This document shows positions 1 through 5,486 of a DNA stretch of 21,824 bases, one piece after another. Under the pieces are notes generated by a model that did no database searches, was not told the DNA's origin, and saw only the letters and a program-made list of their open reading frames with translations. How positions within the stretch are numbered: position 1 is the first letter of the stretch; each line of letters opens with the position of its first letter. The translations under genes and the position numbers were made by a program. This DNA comes from a virus, in the IMG/VR virus record IMGVR_UViG_3300025108_000433, positions 1 through 21,824 of that record; one strand, given 5' to 3'.

Positions 1-1
1 G

Positions 2-730
2 ATGGGTTCTTATAATGATGGAACTAAAAATAGAGCACAAGGGGCTTCATATTATGGGTTTGGATTAGAAATAGATAGACCTAATCAATTAATAAGTTTT
101 AATTCATACGCTTCAAACGGTGTTACTAGTAGTGGAGCTGATATTTTAGTTTTAAAAAGAGATGGTAACGTAGGGATCGGGACGACTAGCCCAGGGGCTA
201 AATTAGATGTTGCAGGAAGTTTTAAAATTCAAGACTACAACGGAGATTACTGGTTTAAAATAAACGTCCCGCAGCCTCCACTAGGTGATTCGTTTGATTG
301 GGAAATTGGAGACCTCGAAGGAACAGCAGGTTCAGCAAAAATAGCAGGAGATAAAGATGAGATTATTATATGGAACGAAGGGCAAGAAACTCTTATGTGT
401 GATAACTCTAATAATGTAGAAGTATCAAATGGTAATTTAACAATTAACGGAACAGCCACAGCAACAAACTTCATATTATCCTCTGATGAAAGACTAAAAG
501 AAAATGTTGAAAAAGCATGTGATAATAGAATTAAAGCAGATTGGAAAACTTTTGAATTAAAAACAGAGAAAGGACAGAAAAGATACGGTGTTATAGCGCA
601 AGAGCTAGAAAAGACTAACCCTGAGTTTGTAAGAGAAGACGTTCAAGGATTTAAGTCTGTTGCTTACATAGATTTATTAATTGCTAAAATTGCTGAATTA
701 GAAGCAAGATTGGAAAAACTAGAAAAATAA
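2..730 (+). CDS. Phage tail fibre / receptor-binding protein, C-terminal part with S74 intramolecular chaperone (5' partial)
   Basis: The reading frame is open to the left edge, so the first Met here is probably internal and the true start lies outside the window. About residue 55 there is the motif GNVGIGTTSPGAKLDVAG, a repeat typical of trimeric phage fibres. Residues 160-242 form a Peptidase_S74 chaperone: the entry motif SSDERLKEN is followed by a YGVIAQELE segment and a final heptad helix (residues about 226-242). In this family the C-terminal domain trimerises the fibre and then cuts itself off; the Ser161/Lys166 spacing of five matches the Ser-Lys pair known from endosialidase-type chaperones. 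The protein should sit at the tail periphery and bind the cell surface. The stop overlaps the next start as TAATG, which suggests coupled translation. The S74 call is confident; the receptor is unknown. Confidence 0.88.
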   Translation: MGSYNDGTKNRAQGASYYGFGLEIDRPNQLISFNSYASNGVTSSGADILVLKRDGNVGIGTTSPGAKLDVAGSFKIQDYNGDYWFKINVPQPPLGDSFDWEIGDLEGTAGSAKIAGDKDEIIIWNEGQETLMCDNSNNVEVSNGNLTINGTATATNFILSSDERLKENVEKACDNRIKADWKTFELKTEKGQKRYGVIAQELEKTNPEFVREDVQGFKSVAYIDLLIAKIAELEARLEKLEK

Positions 731-1476
731 TGCCAGGAGTACCAGATACAACCACTTTCACTTTAGCAGATGTAGTAGCGGCGGTATTGCCGTCATCAAA
801 TGATCTACAAGAGTGCTTCGATGATTCAGTTGACGGGGCTTTTGATTCTACTTATGGACCTGGTAACAAAAGCAACTTACTTCAGTTTAGAAATTACGGC
901 AACGATATAGCTGCCCAAAATTCAGTATATATAGGAAGTGTATGGGGAACGGATGCTTGTGGTGCTACTAGAAACGGTTTAGTTTGGAAAAACAAAAACC
1001 CTAGCTCTGTAGAAAATGGAGATAAGTTTTGGGTTGACAATAATGGATCTCCTGGCAATCCTTTTCCAGGGCAGACTTTTTTAAGCTATACTTGTTTTAC
1101 AGGTTTAAACGCTGTTACTTTTAGTTTATCTAGTTCAGGTATTGCTTCCAACGTAGAATTTTGTAGTTTACCATCTTTAGTTTTAAGCGATGTATATTAC
1201 TATTTAACTGGTAGTACTTTTTCTACACCTGTAGATTACTACTATAGTAGCACTATTGGTGACGCTAGCAACTTGTCTCCAGGAGATATTTTATATACAG
1301 ACGCAGCACTCACAACACCTTTAGGTACACATAGCGGCTATGGATCTAATATTAGGTACTTGCAAAATGGTGCAGCTACTACTACTACTATATGTGGAAC
1401 GAGTTCTACTAGCCATATTAATATTAGTAGCAACAACACTGGTGTTATACAGCGAGTGAACTGCGGTGCTGTATAA
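730..1476 (+). CDS. Tail-associated structural protein of unknown function with DAALTTP motif
   Basis: I cannot assign a named function to this 248-aa protein. Residues 1-58 form a module (ADVVAAV ... LQECFDD ... LLQFRNYGN) that I recall from tail-region proteins of flavobacterial phages. The rest is rich in Ser, Thr, Gly, Tyr and Asn, low in charge and probably beta-structured, as in fibre or baseplate-like proteins. Six Cys (residues 29, 77, 122, 145, 222, 245) are spread along the chain. Residues 189-197, YTDAALTTP, recur as YQDAALTTP in the Cys-rich protein at 17814-18518, so the two may share a fold. No signal peptide or membrane segment is seen. The start overlaps the fibre stop by one base (TAATG), so the two are likely translated together and this could be an adhesin or fibre partner. 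That role is inference. Confidence 0.62.
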   Translation: MPGVPDTTTFTLADVVAAVLPSSNDLQECFDDSVDGAFDSTYGPGNKSNLLQFRNYGNDIAAQNSVYIGSVWGTDACGATRNGLVWKNKNPSSVENGDKFWVDNNGSPGNPFPGQTFLSYTCFTGLNAVTFSLSSSGIASNVEFCSLPSLVLSDVYYYLTGSTFSTPVDYYYSSTIGDASNLSPGDILYTDAALTTPLGTHSGYGSNIRYLQNGAATTTTICGTSSTSHINISSNNTGVIQRVNCGAV

Positions 1477-1478
1477 TG

Positions 1479-1506
1479 AATAAATAAATAAATAAATAAA
1501 TAAATA
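1479..1506. repeat. Tetranucleotide tandem repeat (AATA)x7
   Basis: Seven perfect AATA units lie between the stop at 1474-1476 and the ATG at 1519. The repeat forms most of the untranslated leader of the 125-aa gene. Copy-number change here would alter leader length, not a reading frame, because the upstream gene has already stopped. Confidence 0.9.
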
Positions 1507-1518
1507 AAAACAAAAATT

Positions 1519-1896
1519 ATGACAACTTACAATTGGAATTGCAAAACAGTAGATTGCTACCCAGAACAAGACAAAGAAGCGGATGTAGTGTACAATGTAC
1601 ACTGGATTGTAACAGGTGTATCAGATGAGGTAGATTCAAAAGGAAATCCTTACTCGGCTACTAATATAGGAACACAAGCTTTAGACACAAGTCAGATAAC
1701 AGAATTTATACCGTTTGATCAATTAACAAACGATGAAGTAGTCGCTTGGACTAAAGGAGCTATGGGTGAAGAACAAGTTGACAGTATTGAAGCAAGCATA
1801 CAAAGTCAGATAGATAGTTTGATTACACCTACAAGTGTTACATTGACTATTGGAGAGCCTGTACCACCAACGCCTGAAGTAGAAAATGAGGAGTAA
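1519..1896 (+). CDS. Small conserved hypothetical phage protein (125 aa)
   Basis: This is an acidic 125-aa protein of unknown function. The N-terminus (TYNWNCKTVDCYPEQ, then ADVVYNVHWIVTGVSD) and the middle (IGTQALDTSQITEFIPFDQLT) match a small protein type I recall from tail-fibre regions of marine phages such as cyanophages and pelagiphages. The C-terminal part (residues about 75-100) is predicted helical, with GEEQVDSIEASIQSQIDSLI, and the tail is a Pro/Glu-rich acidic end. It has no signal peptide or membrane segment. Its leader is the (AATA)7 repeat followed by an A-rich stretch, with no Shine-Dalgarno. Its position after the fibre genes suggests a tail or fibre-associated role, but no activity can be assigned. 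Confidence 0.72.
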   Translation: MTTYNWNCKTVDCYPEQDKEADVVYNVHWIVTGVSDEVDSKGNPYSATNIGTQALDTSQITEFIPFDQLTNDEVVAWTKGAMGEEQVDSIEASIQSQIDSLITPTSVTLTIGEPVPPTPEVENEE

Positions 1897-1902
1897 TACT
1901 TA

Positions 1903-1936
1903 TTTGATTAAAAATAGATAATATTTTGTATATTTG
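1903..1936 (+). promoter_or_regulatory. Bacteroidota-type promoter (TTTG-N22-TATATTTG)
   Basis: TTTG at 1903-1906 and TATATTTG at 1929-1936 are 22 bases apart, close to the -33 TTG/TTTG and -7 TAnnTTTG arrangement of Bacteroidota. It lies in a 57-base gap, and the -7 element starts 25 bases before the ATG at 1954. The two elements sit inside a 30-base-spaced imperfect direct repeat (TATTTGATTAAAAATA and TATTTGATAAAAAATA). It probably drives the small-gene/terminase unit. Confidence 0.55.
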
Positions 1937-1953
1937 ATAAAAAATATAATCTA

Positions 1954-2202
1954 ATGAACAAATTAACTGAAGAACAATTAAAAAAATTACAAGATCTTTT
2001 AGGATCAATTCAAAAAGGACAGTCACAAATTGGATCTCTAGAATCACAAAAACATGATTTGTTACACCAGGTAGCTGAACTACAAAAGCAGTTCTCTGAT
2101 TTTCAAAATGAACTAGAAAAAGAGTATGGATCAGTAACTATTGATATTACTGACGGCTCTTTTAAGTCAATTGACGAAAGTGAAAGTCTAGATAAAGAAT
2201 AA
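1954..2202 (+). CDS. Small coiled-coil protein of unknown function (82 aa)
   Basis: The first about 60 residues show a heptad pattern with Leu/Ile/Val at regular spacing (EEQLKKLQDLLGSIQ, then LLHQVAELQKQFSDFQNELE), which predicts a long coiled coil. The end (YGSVTIDITDGSFKSI) looks like a short beta hairpin followed by an acidic tail. I recall similar 75-90 aa coiled-coil proteins next to packaging genes in Bacteroidota phages, but no function is known to me. It is the first gene after a good promoter-like site, so it begins a transcription unit that runs into the terminase genes. The ATG is preceded by an AT-rich leader without a Shine-Dalgarno. It might be a small structural or assembly factor; this is a guess. 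Confidence 0.68.
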   Translation: MNKLTEEQLKKLQDLLGSIQKGQSQIGSLESQKHDLLHQVAELQKQFSDFQNELEKEYGSVTIDITDGSFKSIDESESLDKE

Positions 2203-2216
2203 ATAAAAATTCTTTA

Positions 2217-2444
2217 ATGGATATAAGAAAAATTTCTATAGGTCCTGACTATAAATCTAGTGCCATGCATTATATTATTGGTCAGGACATATTAAAAGGT
2301 AGTTACAATATACATCACATAAGACATGAGGAGTCTAGCGATTCTTTTAAGATATGGATTAAGTCTACGCATAACCAAGAGATTGTCTTGTGGAAGCGAT
2401 TTGTAAATATGCCTGTATCTATTGAATATAACATTAACTTCTAA
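2217..2444 (+). CDS. Small conserved hypothetical phage protein (75 aa)
   Basis: This 75-aa protein has alternating hydrophobic segments (IRKISIGPDYK, then MHYIIGQ, KIWIKS, PVSIEYNINF) that predict a small all-beta fold. The N-terminal MDIRKISIGPDYK and the ending SIEYNINF resemble a short protein I recall from flavobacterial phages, but it has no known role. It follows the coiled-coil gene by 14 bases. Its stop overlaps the next ATG as TAATG, so its product and the GroES-like protein are probably made in a coupled way. No catalytic motif, signal peptide or transmembrane segment is visible. Confidence 0.66.
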   Translation: MDIRKISIGPDYKSSAMHYIIGQDILKGSYNIHHIRHEESSDSFKIWIKSTHNQEIVLWKRFVNMPVSIEYNINF

Positions 2445-3007
2445 TGAAGTCGCCTTATTTATTTATTACTAAGCCTTTAAGTAATAAAAGATATAATAAC
2501 ACTAAGGACATAGGTGGTGTTGATTTTATAACAAGCACATCTGAGGAAAACCATAAAGCATCAAATAGAATTGCTGAAGTTATAGCAACTCCTATTGTTT
2601 ATGATGGTCCTATAAAACCAGGATATAAACTATTAGTACATCATAACGTTTTTAAATTTTACAACGATATGCAGGGTAGGCGTAAGAGTGGTAGAAGTTT
2701 TTTTATGGATGATTTATTTTTTGTTGAGCCTGACCAATTTTATATGTATCATGATGGTGATAAATGGAATGCTAGTGGAAGATATTGTTTTACAAGTCCT
2801 GTTCCTACAGAAGAATATTACTTGTATAAAAATACAAATGAAGAACCTTTAGTTGGAGAAATAAAATACAGTAATGATTACTTACGTTCTCAAGATATAA
2901 ATCCTGGAGATAAGATTTGCTTTAAACCTGAAAGTGAATATGAGTTTGAGGTAGATGGGGAAAAACTTTATAGAATGTTTGACCATCAAATAACAATAAA
3001 ATTATGA
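2444..3007 (+). CDS. Putative tandem GroES-like (Cpn10-fold) phage co-chaperonin
   Basis: The 187-aa protein appears to hold two degenerate GroES-like folds. Residues about 22-103 read DIGGVDFIT, then RIAEVIATPI, then GPIKPGYKLLVHHNVFKFYND and a final FFMDDLFFVEPDQFYMY. Residues about 134-187 read PLVGEIKYSN, then INPGDKICF and VDGEKLYRMFDHQI. Both copies follow the Cpn10 pattern: a strand ending G-x-V, a linker, K/N-PG-D/Y with a beta turn, then a closing strand. Some tailed phages (T4 gp31) encode their own GroES-like partner so that host GroEL can fold the capsid protein. The gene lies just before the terminase genes and upstream of the capsid gene, which fits that role. The remote homology is my reading and not confirmed; a non-chaperone beta protein is the alternative. 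Starts overlap on both sides (TAATG, ATGA). Confidence 0.45.
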   Translation: MKSPYLFITKPLSNKRYNNTKDIGGVDFITSTSEENHKASNRIAEVIATPIVYDGPIKPGYKLLVHHNVFKFYNDMQGRRKSGRSFFMDDLFFVEPDQFYMYHDGDKWNASGRYCFTSPVPTEEYYLYKNTNEEPLVGEIKYSNDYLRSQDINPGDKICFKPESEYEFEVDGEKLYRMFDHQITIKL

Positions 3008-3129
3008 ATGACCAACCTAAAAGAAAAAAACGACCAAGAATAAAATATAATCCAAATCGCAATGGACTCAAAAAATTTAAAGAAGAATATTATTCAGGCA
3101 GGGATGAGAGCCGTAGAGCAACTAATTAA
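3004..3129 (+). CDS. Possible 41-aa basic peptide overlapping the next gene
   Basis: An ATG overlapping the previous stop (ATGA) opens a 41-codon frame ending at TAA 3127-3129. The product is strongly basic (MNDQPKRKKRPRIKYNPNRN at the start) and could bind nucleic acid. It covers the gap of 54 bases before the ATG at 3062 and then overlaps that gene by 68 bases in another frame. The stop-start overlap is the same arrangement used by its neighbours and supports translation. Against it are its small size and the long out-of-frame overlap. Function unknown. Confidence 0.35.
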   Translation: MNDQPKRKKRPRIKYNPNRNGLKKFKEEYYSGRDESRRATN

Positions 3130-3343
3130 GGTTGCTAAAGAAGATATTATAAAGCCAGATCCTGAAGACGAACTAGCTGCTGATAGATTAAAAAATGCTG
3201 CAGCGACAAAAAAGCTAGCTATATTCGATGCGTTTGACATATTGACTAGGTTAGAGAATGAAAAAAATTTAATGGAAATCGAAGAGCGAGGTCCAAGTAA
3301 ACTAGATACTAAACAAGGATTTGCAGAAAGAAGGTCTTCATAA
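3062..3343 (+). CDS. Candidate terminase small subunit (93 aa)
   Basis: The protein is mainly helical and charged. A core (DELAADRLKNAAATKKLAIF, then DAFDILTRLENEKNLMEIEE) resembles a conserved protein that I recall directly upstream of large terminases in Bacteroidota phages. In many tailed phages the gene just before the large terminase encodes the small subunit, which recognises the packaging site on viral DNA and loads the motor; here the link rests on position, size and helical character. No classic helix-turn-helix is obvious, so the DNA-binding role is inference. The ending GFAERRSS looks natural rather than truncated. Its last 23 bases overlap the terminase frame, which points to tight co-expression. 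Confidence 0.5.
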   Translation: MDSKNLKKNIIQAGMRAVEQLIKVAKEDIIKPDPEDELAADRLKNAAATKKLAIFDAFDILTRLENEKNLMEIEERGPSKLDTKQGFAERRSS

Positions 3344-5486
3344 CTTACATACAGTTTTAAATGACTATATACCTAAAGGTGTTCTTAAAAAAAAGAACAG
3401 AAATAAGTCGTGGCAATATGGTTATAATGAACAGTATGATGTTGTTGTGATATCTAAAACAGGACAAGTAGGTGATGTTTACGATATAAATGGATTGAGA
3501 ATAGGTTTACCTGTATCTCCTGAGTCTCTTCAAAGAGACAAAAACAAATGGCATCGTAAAGATTCTCCTAAAGAGTTATTAAAAATACAATCTATATTTC
3601 AATGGAATGAGCAGCCAAATACTTTTAAGGCTAGGTGGGTTGATTATATTGAAGATGAGTTTGATAAAAGAGAGCAAGGTAGTTGGTTTGTAAACAACAA
3701 CAACCCTACATATATAACTGGTTCTCATTATATGTACCTTCAATGGACAAAGATTGATGTAGGGTATCCAGACTTTAGAGAAGCTAACAGAATTTTTTAT
3801 ATTTTTTGGGAGGCTTGTAAAGCAGACCCTAGATGTTTTGGAATGATATACCTAAAGATTAGGCGTTCAGGTTTTTCATATATGGCTTCTGAAGAATGTG
3901 CAAATGTTGCAACAATATCTAAAAATTCTCGTATAGGTATTTTATCTAAGTCAGGTTCTGATGCAAAAAAAATGTTTACAGATAAGGTTGTTCCTATTGT
4001 AAGAAATTACCCTTTCTTTTTTAAGCCTGTTCAAGATGGTATGGATAAACCTAAAACAGAATTAGCCTTTAGAATTCCTGCATCTAAGATTACTAAAAAA
4101 AATATGCATAATGTAGATAATGAAGAGATGGAAGGCTTGGATACTACTATTGACTGGAAAAATACTGACGACAACTCTTATGATGGTGAGAAGTTACTTT
4201 TACTAGCGCATGATGAAAGTGGTAAATGGCTTAAACCAAACAATATACTAAATAATTATCGTGTTACCAAAACCTGTTTAAGATTAGGTAGAAGAATTAT
4301 TGGCAAATGCATGATGGGTTCAACATCAAATGCGTTAAATAAAGGAGGTGAAGAGTTTAAAAAACTTTACTATGATTCTAATCCTAATAACAGAAGTAAC
4401 AATGGTCAAACCAAAAGCGGATTATATTCACTTTTCATCCCAATGGAATGGAATTTTGAAGGTTACATTGATGAGTATGGTATGCCTATGGATGATGTTA
4501 TTGATTACTGGAACAATGAAGTTGAGAGTTTAAAGAATGACGCTGACGCATTAAATGAATTTTATAGACAGTTTCCTAGAACTGAGTCTCACGCATTTAG
4601 AGATGAGAGTAAACAGTCTTTGTTTAACCTTACACGAATATATCAACAGATTGATTACAATGATTCTCTGATAAAGGAGCATCATGTTACTAGAGGTTCT
4701 TTCTCTTGGAAGAATGGAATAAAAGATACAGAGGTAATATGGACTCCAAACACAAGGGGTAGATTTTTAGTTAGTTGGATTCCAAAAAAAAATATGCAGA
4801 ACAGGTATAGGAAAAATCATAGGGGAGAATTTTTTCCTGCAAACGAACATCTTGGTGCTTTTGGTTGTGATAGTTATGATATATCTGGAACAGTAGGAGG
4901 CGGTGCTTCTAATGGTGCTTTGCACGGAATAACAAAGTTTAATATGGATGATGCTCCTAGCAATCAGTTTTTTTTAGAGTATGTAGCTAGACCTCAGACT
5001 GCAGAAATATTTTTTGAAGAAGTATTAATGGCTTGTGTATTTTATGGTATGCCTATATTAGTGGAAAATAATAAACCTCGTTTACTATATCATTTTAAAA
5101 ATAGAGGCTACAGAGGATTTAGTATTAACCGACCAGACAAACTTAAACACAAGCTCTCTAAGACAGAAAAAGAACTTGGGGGTATACCTAACTCAAGTGA
5201 GGCGGTAAAGCAAGCTCACGCAGCTGCTATTGAGTCTCATATTGAATCTCATGTTGGTTTAATAGGTCCTGACGAAATGGGTTATATGCCTTTTAGTAGA
5301 ACCTTAGAGGATTGGGCAAAGTTTGATATAAGCAACAGAACTAAGTTTGATGCGTCTATTAGCTCAGGTTTAGCTATAATGGCTTGCCAAAGACACTTAT
5401 ATCAGCCTGTAAAAAAACAATCAAATATTATTGTTAACTTTGCTAGATACAACAATAAAGGAAGTCGTAGTGAAATAATTAGATAA
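3321..5486 (+). CDS. terL: Terminase large subunit (DNA packaging ATPase/nuclease), TTG start
   Basis: The 721-aa protein drives ATP-powered packaging of viral DNA into the prohead and cuts the concatemer. The N-terminal ATPase has an adenine-side motif (THYITGSHYMYLQW-like, residues about 130-141), a degenerate Walker A (KIRRSGFS, 179-186), a Walker B (KLLLLAHDE, 291-299) and a coupling motif (MMGSTSN, 331-337). The C-terminal RNase-H-like nuclease offers Asp517 (GCDSYD), Glu582 (LVENN) and Asp677 (KFDASISSG) as candidate metal ligands. Length and style match crass-like and marine Bacteroidota phage terminases. No ATG occurs in frame before residue 138, and an in-frame TAG lies at 3303-3305, so TTG 3321 is the best start; it lies inside the upstream gene. 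The portal start follows the stop directly. Confidence 0.88.
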   Translation: MQKEGLHNLHTVLNDYIPKGVLKKKNRNKSWQYGYNEQYDVVVISKTGQVGDVYDINGLRIGLPVSPESLQRDKNKWHRKDSPKELLKIQSIFQWNEQPNTFKARWVDYIEDEFDKREQGSWFVNNNNPTYITGSHYMYLQWTKIDVGYPDFREANRIFYIFWEACKADPRCFGMIYLKIRRSGFSYMASEECANVATISKNSRIGILSKSGSDAKKMFTDKVVPIVRNYPFFFKPVQDGMDKPKTELAFRIPASKITKKNMHNVDNEEMEGLDTTIDWKNTDDNSYDGEKLLLLAHDESGKWLKPNNILNNYRVTKTCLRLGRRIIGKCMMGSTSNALNKGGEEFKKLYYDSNPNNRSNNGQTKSGLYSLFIPMEWNFEGYIDEYGMPMDDVIDYWNNEVESLKNDADALNEFYRQFPRTESHAFRDESKQSLFNLTRIYQQIDYNDSLIKEHHVTRGSFSWKNGIKDTEVIWTPNTRGRFLVSWIPKKNMQNRYRKNHRGEFFPANEHLGAFGCDSYDISGTVGGGASNGALHGITKFNMDDAPSNQFFLEYVARPQTAEIFFEEVLMACVFYGMPILVENNKPRLLYHFKNRGYRGFSINRPDKLKHKLSKTEKELGGIPNSSEAVKQAHAAAIESHIESHVGLIGPDEMGYMPFSRTLEDWAKFDISNRTKFDASISSGLAIMACQRHLYQPVKKQSNIIVNFARYNNKGSRSEIIR

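Noticed and set aside
1476-1487. Three-codon mini-cistron ATG-AAT-AAA-TAA before the AATA repeat
   Set aside because: It arises by chance from the TAATG junction and the repeat; no evidence of translation or regulation can be seen.
3321-3343. Programmed frameshift joining the small terminase candidate to the large terminase
   Set aside because: A +1 shift would be needed before TAA 3341, but no clear slippery site is present, and a TTG start plus the natural-looking end GFAERRSS explain the overlap more simply.
4348-4533. Overlapping forward frame of 61 codons in the terminase gene
   Set aside because: It is nested in the terminase frame with no leader of its own and a low-complexity product; the frames at 8233-8427 and 8506-8694 in the scaffold gene are similar.
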